NCBI RefSeq assembly: GCF_000732625.1 | Contig: NZ_JPJI01000012.1 | Location: 59,257-123,256 of the forward strand | DNA from: Nonlabens ulvanivorans | GTDB lineage: Bacteria; Bacteroidota; Bacteroidia; Flavobacteriales; Flavobacteriaceae | Length of the DNA stretch: 64,000 nucleotides | Reading direction: 5' to 3' | Shown: one piece after another, positions 1 through 7,507 of the stretch | Position numbering within the stretch: position 1 is the first letter of the stretch | Layout of the letters: the number at the start of each line of letters is the position of its first letter | The notes under the pieces: generated by a model | What the model was told of the DNA's origin: nothing | Seen by the model: the letters and a program-made list of their open reading frames with translations, nothing else | The model's database searches: none | Made by a program: the position numbers and the translations under genes

Positions 1-1
1 T

Positions 2-1102
2 TGGACGCATTTAGAATTAGAGCGTTACTTTGGTGTTAAAGAGCTTCTCACAGAAAATAATGCTGCAGCGACTTACGAGAAAACAAATGACTTACTCCAG
101 CAATCTTCTCACAGCACGTTAGGTTTGTTACAGCAACAAAACATAGAGTTATTATGTACTACTGACGATCCTATCGATAGTCTAGAATATCACAACAGTA
201 TTAAATCTCAAGCATTATCACCTAAAGTCCTGCCTACATTTAGACCAGATAAGGCTTTTGGGGTAGGAGATGCCGTGAGTTATAATGCTTATCTAAGTCA
301 ACTAGAAGAAGTAACTGGTAACAGTATTAATGATTACGATGCACTATTAGTCGCACTAGAAAACCGAGTAGACTATTTCCACCAGAATGGTTGCCGTCTT
401 GCAGATTATGGTCTGGAACAAATCTACCACAGCACAACTGCAGATTTTAATCTTGATACGTTGTTTCAAGAAGTAAGAAATGGCAAGCAATTATCAGTTG
501 CACAAGTACAATACTTTGCAGGTAAGGTGATGCTGGAGTTGAGTAAAATGTATCACAAACGCGGCTGGGCGCAACAATTTCATGTAGGCGCGATACGTAA
601 TAATAACAAACGTTTATTAACCCAATTAGGTCCTGACACTGGATTTGATTCCATAGGTGATTTTTCTCATGCGGTGTCTATAAGTGGTTATTTGAACGAA
701 CTGGACAGCACTGATCAACTGGCTAAAACCATAATCTACAATCTCAATCCTGCAGACAATGAAATGATTGCAACCATGGTCGGCAATTTTAATGATGGTA
801 CGATACGAGGTAAAGTGCAATATGGTGCAGCATGGTGGTTTTTAGATCAAAAAGATGGTATGGAAAAACAGCTCAACACACTATCTAGTCTCGGTGTTTT
901 AAGCACTTTTGTAGGTATGTTGACAGACTCACGCAGCTTTTTAAGCTTTCCACGTCATGAGTATTTTCGTCGCATCCTGTGCAATCTATTAGGTAATGAT
1001 GTTGTCAATGGAGAACTTCCCGCAGATGAGCAGTGGCTAGGGAAAATAGTTAGTGATATATGTTACCACAACGCCGTGAATTATTTTGAGTTTGATAAAT
1101 AA
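2..1102 (+). CDS. uxaC: Glucuronate isomerase UxaC, 5'-truncated by window edge
   Basis: Isomerises D-glucuronate/D-galacturonate to fructuronate/tagaturonate in cytosolic uronate catabolism. The frame is open from base 2 without a start, and the first visible residues (WTHLELERYFGV) already match the UxaC core, so a TTG at 125 is internal and not the start. The family motif TTDDPIDSLEYH is at codons 51-62. About 366 residues are visible against roughly 470 for the family, so about 100 N-terminal residues lie outside. The C-terminus looks complete. A 20-bp palindrome begins one base after the stop. Upstream partners (other uronate genes) cannot be seen. Confidence 0.93.
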   Translation, partial: WTHLELERYFGVKELLTENNAAATYEKTNDLLQQSSHSTLGLLQQQNIELLCTTDDPIDSLEYHNSIKSQALSPKVLPTFRPDKAFGVGDAVSYNAYLSQLEEVTGNSINDYDALLVALENRVDYFHQNGCRLADYGLEQIYHSTTADFNLDTLFQEVRNGKQLSVAQVQYFAGKVMLELSKMYHKRGWAQQFHVGAIRNNNKRLLTQLGPDTGFDSIGDFSHAVSISGYLNELDSTDQLAKTIIYNLNPADNEMIATMVGNFNDGTIRGKVQYGAAWWFLDQKDGMEKQLNTLSSLGVLSTFVGMLTDSRSFLSFPRHEYFRRILCNLLGNDVVNGELPADEQWLGKIVSDICYHNAVNYFEFDK

Positions 1103-1122
1103 TACGCTTTCGCGAAAGCGTA
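1103..1122. repeat. GCTTTCGCGAAAGC palindrome, copy 1 (intergenic)
   Basis: Perfect 20-bp palindrome TACGCTTTCGCGAAAGCGTA directly after the uxaC stop codon. It has no U-tract, so it is not a classical terminator. Confidence 0.9.
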
Positions 1123-1158
1123 AATTAACAGTTAGATTCTGTAATGATTAGAGTGTAG

Positions 1159-2619
1159 ATAAGTGATAATTCAATAGAAAATCAACTTACTGTTTATACG
1201 TATGATGCTGGTGGAGAACGTGTAGTAAGACATATTCCAGTGCGATTAGATGTTACTAATAATGCAGAGAGTCTTTCTAAAAATGAGACACATAGGGATG
1301 TACTATACCCAAGTGCATTACTTACTGCTTGTACGGTTAATTATGAAGAAGGAAGTGGACCTCAAAATGGTAATACCGTTGTGAGACATACCAAACATTA
1401 TTACCTCGATGCACAACGTATTAATAGTACCATTGGTACAGCAAAAGATTTAGGGTTACATCCTACAGAAAGAGATTGGTTTGCAAGCCTTGAGTAAGAA
1501 ATTAGAGATAATGGTGCTGATATTATTGCTCAAGAGTAACATACGGCACTATCAGATACCTATGCAAGTTTAGAACAACCATTTACAATGTCTTCACCTG
1601 TGAGAGAAGGTGATGTAAATTCTTATACTCACGTAGCTTCATGGATAGATGCCTACTGGTACCATCCAGATCATTTGGGAAGTTCTTCTTATATTAGAAA
1701 TATGAACGGTGTAGTAACCCAACACATGGAATACCTTTCTTTTGGTGAAACTCTCGTAGAGGAACATCAGAACAGTTATAATGTGCCTTTTAAATTCAAT
1801 GGTAAGGAATTTGATGGTGAAACTGGGAATTACTACTATGGGGCTAGGTATTATAATCCTAAATTTAGTCAGTGGTTGAGTGTGGATCCACTAGCCGAGA
1901 AGTATTATGATTATTCTTCCTATGCATATACACTAAACAACCCGATTAATTATGTAGATCCTGACGGTAGAGAAAATATTCCTGCTTTATTATGGGCTGC
2001 AAGAAATATGGCAAATAAAAACATACGATTTAGCGAATGGTATGGATTTAAAGGAGGCTGGAAATATCAAAAAGGTGTGGTTCCTACTGAAACCGTATGT
2101 TACGAAAGTTGTTGGACTTCATATATGAATGGAGCAAATTCCTCAACGATGAATGTTCTGAAATCAGGTTTTTCAGCAAATAATGGTGCATTTAAAGGAC
2201 GATCTCATGATACAGGAGGTATGAACTGGTTTAAAAAAGGAAATGGAAAGGATCGCCAATTTGTATCAAATATTGCGATGGGTGAGTTGGGAGATATTGT
2301 ATTTATGGGTGAAGTTGGCGATATGGAAGGACATGCAGTTTTATTGGCAAGTGAAGTTGTTCATGGTTGTACAGAGGTAGATGGTAAAGAAGTAAATACA
2401 ATGTCTTTCAAGGCTTTAACAACCAGTTCGGAATCTGATTCTGAAGGAGGTTATGGAAGTAGACGATTTACTTTTACTCAACAAGAAAATGGTGAATGGC
2501 AAACAGATAATCATTCATATACTTTCAAAGGTTATGGCCAAATGACCAATATAGAAAGTACAGAGGCTGAAAGAATTGAGGCTACTAATTTAATTAATCA
2601 AATTGAAAATGGTAAATAA
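1159..2619 (+). pseudogene. RHS/YD-repeat protein remnant with papain-like C-terminal domain
   Basis: One reading frame carries RHS features throughout but contains in-frame stops at 1156, 1495 and 1537. It starts with a YD-type repeat (YTYDAGGERVVR) and continues to the conserved core end: YWYHPDHLGSSSYI, FGETLVEEH, FNGKEFDGETGNYYYGARYY, WLSVDPLAEKY, NNPINYVDPDG. After DPDG a variable domain of about 215 residues begins. It has C171 and C175 (numbered from the ATG at 1588) and GDIVFM followed by GHAVLL (H249), which looks like an NlpC/P60- or CHAP-like papain fold. The part from 1588 to 2619 is intact and could still be made. The 5' end of a full RHS gene (normally over 2000 residues) is missing. 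Toxin activity is inferred, not seen. Confidence 0.7.
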
Positions 2620-3049
2620 AGAATTATATCTTGCACTTGTTTTTTTTATTGGTTTATCATGCGTTAATCAGGGTAAGATTGATGAATGTGACATAATGAA
2701 TAAAGTTATTGGTGAAACTTTAGAAAATGATTTTTTTAAAAATTATCGTGAAAATGAAAAACTACACATTGTATTTAATCATAAATCCACATTTTTAAGA
2801 TTTGAAAGTTGTCTTGATAATCGAAATCTTTTATTAGATACGTTAATAATTTCTAAACGTTATATAAGAATTGAAGAATATAGGAATAACGATGGCAAAA
2901 TTCGAATACAATTAGGTTGTTATGATAAAACAAGAGAACCGTTTAACATAATGTATTCGACATCTTACTTTTTAGAAAATAATAATATAAGGTTGAATGA
3001 ATTTAGTAGTCCCTATATTGACACTTTACAAATCAAATATAGAAATTAG
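2609..3049 (+). CDS. Candidate immunity lipoprotein for the RHS C-terminal domain
   Basis: I recognise no family. The ATG at 2609 gives a 146-residue protein with a short hydrophobic signal and a lipobox-like FIGLSC, so it is probably an outer-membrane or periplasmic lipoprotein; a TTG at 2603 is an alternative start. It overlaps the last 11 bases of the RHS frame and is followed by a second RHS core fragment. That position is where polymorphic-toxin immunity genes sit. A periplasmic lipoprotein would suit a cell-wall-acting papain-like toxin. It is markedly AT-rich compared with flanking genes, as is common for such cargo. Function is inferred from context only. Confidence 0.55.
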   Translation: MVNKELYLALVFFIGLSCVNQGKIDECDIMNKVIGETLENDFFKNYRENEKLHIVFNHKSTFLRFESCLDNRNLLLDTLIISKRYIRIEEYRNNDGKIRIQLGCYDKTREPFNIMYSTSYFLENNNIRLNEFSSPYIDTLQIKYRN

Positions 3050-3097
3050 ATAAAGTCTTCAATTTGTTACCTTGTTACCTACATTCCTTTCAAGTTT

Positions 3098-3273
3098 TTG
3101 GTAGTTCTTCGTATATTACAAATATGAATGGAGTAGTTACCCAGCATATGTAGTACCTTCCTTTTGGTGAAACTCTCGTAGAGGAACATCAGAACAGCTA
3201 TAATGTGCCTTATAAATTTAATGGTAAGGAACTAGATGGAGAAACTGGGAATTATTATTATGGTGCTAGATAA
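3098..3273 (+). pseudogene. Second RHS core fragment (orphan)
   Basis: Near-copy of about 1677-1850 in the upstream RHS remnant. It encodes GSSSYITNMNGVVTQHM, a TAG stop at 3151, then YLPFGETLVEEHQN, NVPYKFNGKELDGETG and NYYYGAR, ending at a TAA at 3271. It is a degraded leftover of an RHS core, and with the upstream copy it brackets the toxin and immunity genes. It has no start and no C-terminal domain of its own. Confidence 0.8.
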
Positions 3274-3336
3274 TGTCTAGTTTAATTACTTAAAGTGAAT
3301 AAAATTGTCAACCAAATTGTCACCCAAAAATACAAA

Positions 3337-3364
3337 AGCCTCATAATCAATTGATTATGAGGCT
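3337..3364 (-). terminator. Terminator of the tmRNA gene
   Basis: Perfect 14-bp inverted repeat (AGCCTCATAATCAA and its complement), followed on the minus strand by TTTTGTATTTTT. It begins six bases beyond the mature 3' end of tmRNA. Confidence 0.85.
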
Positions 3365-3369
3365 AATTG

Positions 3370-3765
3370 TGGAGTCGGAGAGAATCGAACTCTCGTCCAA
3401 ACGAGCGATTTAACGGCCTTCTACATGTTTAGTTTCCATTTAATTTCAGTCGTTACACCGGTTAGAAACTACCAAAGTAACGCTTGTCTTCAATCGAGTT
3501 TCTCCTCAACATCAAAGCCCTGATGAGGATAGATTTACTTTTACGAAATCTCATAATCAGTCGCCGTAAATCAAGGCTGCTGAGAGATTTCCTGCTTGTC
3601 TACCTTGTAGACCGAGGCACTATCCTACTGTAATTCGGATTATGCAGCTAGGGCGTAGTTATTCTCGCCGTTTAAAAAAGATGAAAAATGAGATTTAAGA
3701 GCTGTTTCCCAGCGCTCTACATGCTTACAATTAACTCGGTCTCGCTGTCAAAACCAGTCGACCCC
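3370..3765 (-). ncRNA. ssrA: tmRNA (SsrA), tag GENNYALAA
   Basis: Ribosome-rescue RNA read on the minus strand. The 5' end is GGGGTCGACTGGTTTTGACA, which is diagnostic for tmRNA, and it pairs with the 3' acceptor CGACTCC followed by A. The T-arm reads GAGAGTTCGATTCTCTC and CCA is encoded (3370-3372). The resume ORF lies at 3640-3669 and reads GGC GAG AAT AAC TAC GCC CTA GCT GCA TAA, giving tag GENNYALAA, whose LAA end is the ClpXP signal. It is one-piece, about 396 nt, with a hairpin terminator just downstream. Confidence 0.96.
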
Positions 3766-3876
3766 AAATTGTCTATACTTCTTTTTTAAGTCCAGGACTC
3801 AAAACCAAAGCGATTGCAAATATAATTATTAGCCACTGTAACAGTAGTAAAAACTATGCCAAAAGAAATAAAAAAA

Positions 3877-3902
3877 ATCCCAACTCAGCAGCGAGTTGGG
3901 AT
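3877..3902 (-). terminator. Terminator of the cupredoxin-like gene
   Basis: Stem ATCCCAACTC/GAGTTGGGAT with a short loop, followed on the minus strand by TTTTTTTATT. It lies 38 bases past the stop of the gene ending at 3941. Confidence 0.85.
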
Positions 3903-3940
3903 CAAGAGTATACTCTATATCTATGGGGAACTACATAGAG

Positions 3941-4345
3941 TTACTCAACAATTAATAAATTATCTGTCGCCGTAGGGTTTAATGGGCAAAAATAATAGTA
4001 AGAACCTGCGCTCAATGTTGTTGCCTGTGATGATTGCGTCTGACCAGTGGCTACAGCTTGCGTTACATATGCGGTTTGAATATGATTCTTTGGGTTAGAG
4101 ATATCATCTCCTTTTTTCACAAGTACAAAACCTACATCGTGTCCCACCTCATTATTGGTTACTGTAAATACATAAGTTCCAGGATTTACTTTAATTTCTT
4201 TTTGCACAAATTCGCCAGCTACTTGTTCTAATGCAATTGTTTTTACAGGAGCATCCATCATCTTATCTTTCTTCATGCTGTGTTGCGCTTGAGAAGTTGC
4301 TGTTAATGCTAGTGCGATGGTTAAAAATGCGATTACTTTTTTCAT
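3941..4345 (-). CDS. Secreted cupredoxin-like protein with incomplete copper ligand set
   Basis: The ATG at 4345 is chosen because it opens a clear signal peptide (MKKVIAFLTIALALTATSQA, cleavage before QHS); the open frame extends upstream to 4408 without a signal. The mature part (about 113 residues) is plastocyanin/azurin-like: a beta strand with EIKVNPGTYVFTVTNN, then VGHDVGFVL with one candidate His ligand, and YYYFCPLNP with the Cys ligand. The usual second His and the Met after the Cys are not visible in CPLNPTATDN, so type-1 copper binding may be lost or changed. It is monocistronic, with its own terminator. Confidence 0.75.
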   Translation of the reverse strand: MKKVIAFLTIALALTATSQAQHSMKKDKMMDAPVKTIALEQVAGEFVQKEIKVNPGTYVFTVTNNEVGHDVGFVLVKKGDDISNPKNHIQTAYVTQAVATGQTQSSQATTLSAGSYYYFCPLNPTATDNLLIVE

Positions 4346-4514
4346 GATATTGTTTTTTTTATGCCTTATTACTAGGCGGTTATCTTTAATTACATGGCAA
4401 AGATGCATCGATGCTACTCTTCAAATTTGTATCATATTTCCCGACTCATTGACTATAATTCCCCATAGAAAGGTTTTACTTGATTTCCTTATATTGCTAC
4501 ATTAAAATACCGCT

Positions 4515-5738
4515 ATGAAATTTGCCATAATTAGAGAGAGAAAGAGTCCGCCAGATAGGAGAGTAGTGTTTACTCCAGAGCAGTTAGGTCGTTTGAATCA
4601 TGCTTTCGCGAAAGCGGAATTCACAGTAGAGTCTTCTCCCATTAGAATTTTCAGTGACGCACAATATGCTGCTAGTGGTATCACAGTTCAAGAAGATGTG
4701 AGCAATGCCGATGTAATGATAGGAGTGAAAGAAGTACCTATGGATGCTTTGATTCCAAATAAAAAATATTTTTTCTTTTCGCACACCATTAAAAAGCAAC
4801 CCTACAATAGAGAGTTGTTAAGAGCAATCTTAAACAAAAAAATTGAGCTTTATGATCATGAGACGATTGTAAAAAAGAACGGAGCAAGATTAATAGGTTT
4901 TGGTAGATATGCCGGCATTGTAGGAGCTTATAATGGTTTCCGTGCACTAGGTTTGCGCGATGGACTGTTTGAATTACCTAAGGTAGAAAACTTGCCAGAT
5001 TATAAATCGCTTAAAGCAGAGTTGCATCGCATTAAATGTGATTTACCACCTATTAACATTGCAATGACTGGAGTGGGAAAAGTTGCCGGTGGAATTATAG
5101 AAGTGCTGGAAGAATTACATATACATGCTTTAAAACCTAAAGAATATTTACAATTAGGGCAGTTTAATAATGTGCAAACTGTGTATACGCAGTTAGACGT
5201 AATGGATTATTACACGCGTAAAGATGGTTATAAGCCTACAAAAACAGAGTGCTATAATAATCCAGAATTGTTGAAGAGTGACTTTATGAAATATGCCAAA
5301 GTTACCGATATGTTGATTACTGGTCATTTTTATGGTAATGGAGCGCCATACTTTTTTACGAGAGAAGATATGAGGGCTGCTGATTTTAAAATAAATCTTG
5401 TTGCAGACGTGAGTTGTGATATTGACGGTCCTATTGCATGTACCATAAGACCTAGCACGATTGCAGATCCCATATATGCCTATGATGCTTCTACCGAAAA
5501 AGAGGTGCCATTTAAAACAGCCGGCGCTATAACCGTTATGGCTGTAGATAACCTGCCTTGTGAATTGCCTAAGGATGCGAGTGAAGGTTTTGGTGAGATG
5601 TTTGAGAAGCACGTGATTCCTGCATTTTTTAATGGTGATAAGAATGGAATATTAGAACGAGCACAAATGACCACTAGCGAAGGTACTTTAACAGAAAGAT
5701 TTTCTTATTTACAAGATTTTGTGGACGGCGATGATTAA
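4515..5738 (+). CDS. Saccharopine/alanine dehydrogenase-type NAD(P) oxidoreductase
   Basis: 407 residues of the AlaDH/PNT-like group that contains lysine-forming saccharopine dehydrogenase. The N-terminal substrate domain begins with FAIIRERKSPPDRRVVFTPEQL; a Rossmann segment, NIAMTGVGKVAGGIIEVLEEL, lies near residues 179-199; and VADVSCDIDGPI, typical of this group, is near 291. The exact substrate is not determined, and flavobacterial relatives are usually left generic. The palindrome at 4602-4615 lies in frame and encodes AFAKA in HAFAKAEF, near residues 30-36, in the N-terminal domain. It is a single gene ending at a bidirectional terminator. Confidence 0.8.
   Translation: MKFAIIRERKSPPDRRVVFTPEQLGRLNHAFAKAEFTVESSPIRIFSDAQYAASGITVQEDVSNADVMIGVKEVPMDALIPNKKYFFFSHTIKKQPYNRELLRAILNKKIELYDHETIVKKNGARLIGFGRYAGIVGAYNGFRALGLRDGLFELPKVENLPDYKSLKAELHRIKCDLPPINIAMTGVGKVAGGIIEVLEELHIHALKPKEYLQLGQFNNVQTVYTQLDVMDYYTRKDGYKPTKTECYNNPELLKSDFMKYAKVTDMLITGHFYGNGAPYFFTREDMRAADFKINLVADVSCDIDGPIACTIRPSTIADPIYAYDASTEKEVPFKTAGAITVMAVDNLPCELPKDASEGFGEMFEKHVIPAFFNGDKNGILERAQMTTSEGTLTERFSYLQDFVDGDD
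4602..4615. repeat. GCTTTCGCGAAAGC palindrome, copy 2 (inside a CDS)
   Basis: Perfect 14-bp copy in the dehydrogenase gene; the frame gives AFAKA. Confidence 0.9.
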
Positions 5739-5756
5739 GGACTAAAAACTGTACAT

Positions 5757-5786
5757 AAAAAAAGCGAGCCTAAGCTCGCTTTTTTT
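5757..5786. terminator. Bidirectional terminator between convergent genes
   Basis: AAAAAAAGCGAGC, loop CTAA, GCTCGCTTTTTTT. The A- and T-tracts on both sides serve the plus-strand dehydrogenase and the minus-strand membrane operon. Confidence 0.9.
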
Positions 5787-5801
5787 ATGAGTCTAATTTT
5801 T

Positions 5802-5827
5802 AATAACGCTTTCGCGAAAGCGTTATT
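5802..5827. repeat. GCTTTCGCGAAAGC palindrome, copy 3 (overlaps a stop codon)
   Basis: Perfect 26-bp palindrome centred at 5814.5. Its outer arm supplies the TAA stop (5823-5825, minus strand) of the DUF2809 gene. Confidence 0.9.
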
Positions 5828-6209
5828 GACTAATTTTCATAATTCTTTTATTCTTCTCAATTAGTAAAATGATTATAAACCCTATGGTGTAACACACCAT
5901 ATCCCACCATGAGAAACTAGTGCCTATGATAATTCTAGCCCATTTGTTGTCACTTAATCCTAGTAGATCAACTACTTGTGCATATTGTGCTAACTCTACC
6001 ATATAGCTAAAAATTAATGTGCCGATAGCTACTATTACCACTCGATATGATGTAATGGCCATTACTGCGCAATAAATCAATCCAACAACTAGCACATCTC
6101 CTAGAAATGGTCGTATGAAAGAATCATTAATATAAAGCGCTATGAAGACTTCTATTAAAAAGATAACTATCGTTAGAATAGCATAATGTCTTTTAGTACT
6201 TCGTCTCAT
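5823..6209 (-). CDS. DUF2809 family integral membrane protein
   Basis: 128 residues with about four membrane segments. The family pattern is visible: an N-terminal helix with FLIEVFIALYINDSFIRPFLGDVLVV, a central SYRVVIVAIGTLIFSYMVELAQY, and FSWWDMVCYTIGF near the end. The family is uncharacterised. It is the last gene of a minus-strand operon and its start overlaps the DUF1361 gene by 17 bases, implying translational coupling. The stop codon lies inside a repeat palindrome. Confidence 0.75.
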   Translation of the reverse strand: MRRSTKRHYAILTIVIFLIEVFIALYINDSFIRPFLGDVLVVGLIYCAVMAITSYRVVIVAIGTLIFSYMVELAQYAQVVDLLGLSDNKWARIIIGTSFSWWDMVCYTIGFIIILLIEKNKRIMKISQ

Positions 6210-6870
6210 GTTGAAGAAATAGTTTATAGAGGACCATTAAAAATAGACTCATAGGTATGATTTGTAACCAAGCTGTCTGGTGTGTTAACGGATGCATAAA
6301 AATAGATAAAGTGTCTGTAAAAAGCTTAGCTGGTTGCTGGATGATATCCCAACTATTCCACCTTAAATCACGACCTAAATATATGCCAATGGCGCTTAGA
6401 AATAGGATAAGATATGGCAGTACAGTTTTGTGTACCTCTCTTTTAATAATATGCATAGAGCTTAGGCTGTTTATCATTTGATGTAAACTCATAAAGCCAG
6501 CCCAGCAACCGGTAATAGCAAAACTAGCGATAAGAATACTATCATATATAAGAAAAGCACCGCTTGCGTTTCTAATGTGTATTAAATCAGTAATGATGTA
6601 AGGAGCATTAGGTAAAATGAGCAGCCATATGGTAAAAATAGGTATGGTCAACCATTTATGAGTTCTTTTATAGTACGTACTAGCTATGCTTGTTTCTAAC
6701 CATAAACTAATAACATAGGGTAGTATTGCTAGAAAAAGATTCCAGACTAGAAATAGCATATAAAAGTCGTGTGTGATTTTTATGCGCATGGCAAGAAGTA
6801 CGATACTAGTTAAACTAAGCATTAATAAAATGCTTAGCTCTTTAAAGCGATTAATGATTAGTGTTTTCAT
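6193..6870 (-). CDS. DUF1361 family membrane protein
   Basis: 225 residues, about six membrane segments. Family hallmarks are FLVWNLFLAILPYVISLW near residues 41-58 and LILPNAPYIITDLIHIR near 84-100. Function is unknown; the family occurs in many Bacteroidota and Firmicutes. The start overlaps the preceding small membrane gene by four bases and the end overlaps the DUF2809 gene, so it belongs to the six-gene coupled operon. Confidence 0.8.
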   Translation of the reverse strand: MKTLIINRFKELSILLMLSLTSIVLLAMRIKITHDFYMLFLVWNLFLAILPYVISLWLETSIASTYYKRTHKWLTIPIFTIWLLILPNAPYIITDLIHIRNASGAFLIYDSILIASFAITGCWAGFMSLHQMINSLSSMHIIKREVHKTVLPYLILFLSAIGIYLGRDLRWNSWDIIQQPAKLFTDTLSIFMHPLTHQTAWLQIIPMSLFLMVLYKLFLQHETKY

Positions 6871-7175
6871 ATTGCAAATTCAACTATTATTATAAAGTAG
6901 AGAAAGGCTATAGGTATATTAGCTAGCAATACGCCTATCGTATAAGCAGTTTCTTTAAATGATGTTTTCTGGCTTAAAGCTGCTATCATAATCATTACGA
7001 GAACAATGATGTTGCACACCACAGCTATGACGATGTAACCTAGGCCTATCTCTATTAAATCACTTTGTTTAAATATTAAATACGATAGGAATGATAGAGT
7101 GCCTAAACAAAAACTGACGATAGCTGTCCAATGTGCAAATCGATTGACAGGAGTTAATTCTTTTAAATAGTTCAT
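6867..7175 (-). CDS. Small four-helix membrane protein, paralogue of the next upstream gene
   Basis: 102 residues, almost entirely hydrophobic, with about three to four membrane spans and no recognised family. Its C-terminal ETAYTIGVLLANIPIAFL is clearly related to ETLFTIYILLLNIPMAFL of the neighbour at 7172-7507, so the two look like a tandem duplication. Four-base ATGA-type overlaps join it to both neighbours in the operon. Confidence 0.7.
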   Translation of the reverse strand: MNYLKELTPVNRFAHWTAIVSFCLGTLSFLSYLIFKQSDLIEIGLGYIVIAVVCNIIVLVMIMIAALSQKTSFKETAYTIGVLLANIPIAFLYFIIIVEFAI

Positions 7176-7507
7176 GAATAAAAATGTTGGTTTAAAAAGT
7201 CGTTGAGAAATATGAGAAGGAACGCCATCGGTATATTAAGTAGTAAAATGTAAATGGTAAATAAAGTTTCAATCGTCCGATTCACATTTCTTAATAGTTG
7301 AATTAAAACAGCTATCATCATGATTCCATTGATGATTATACCAATAAATATTCCCAATAAAATAAAAGCGATAAAAAAGTCCAAATGGGTTAATATATAA
7401 CCAGAACCTATTACCATCATATAAATAAAGGTTAGTAAGGCAGTCTTAATTCCATAAGAGTTTATTCTTTCACATAAGGCTAGCCTATTATGGATTGCTT
7501 TGAGCAT
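7172..7507 (-). CDS. Small membrane protein, tandem paralogue
   Basis: 111 residues with about three to four membrane helices. The ETLFTIYILLLNIPMAFL stretch near residues 84-101 is shared with the downstream gene at 6867-7175. The start lies 20 bases inside the DUF4173 gene, suggesting coupled translation. No function is recognised. Confidence 0.7.
   Translation of the reverse strand: MLKAIHNRLALCERINSYGIKTALLTFIYMMVIGSGYILTHLDFFIAFILLGIFIGIIINGIMMIAVLIQLLRNVNRTIETLFTIYILLLNIPMAFLLIFLNDFLNQHFYS

Noticed and set aside
125-1102. uxaC reading as a complete 325-aa gene starting at TTG 125
   Set aside because: UxaC-type residues continue upstream to base 2, so 125 is an internal codon of a truncated gene.
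1103-1122. Palindrome family as ParB parS sites or as terminators
   Set aside because: The parS consensus TGTTTCACGTGAAACA differs from the core TTTCGCGAAA. Copies lack T-tracts and half are inside genes, which excludes terminators.
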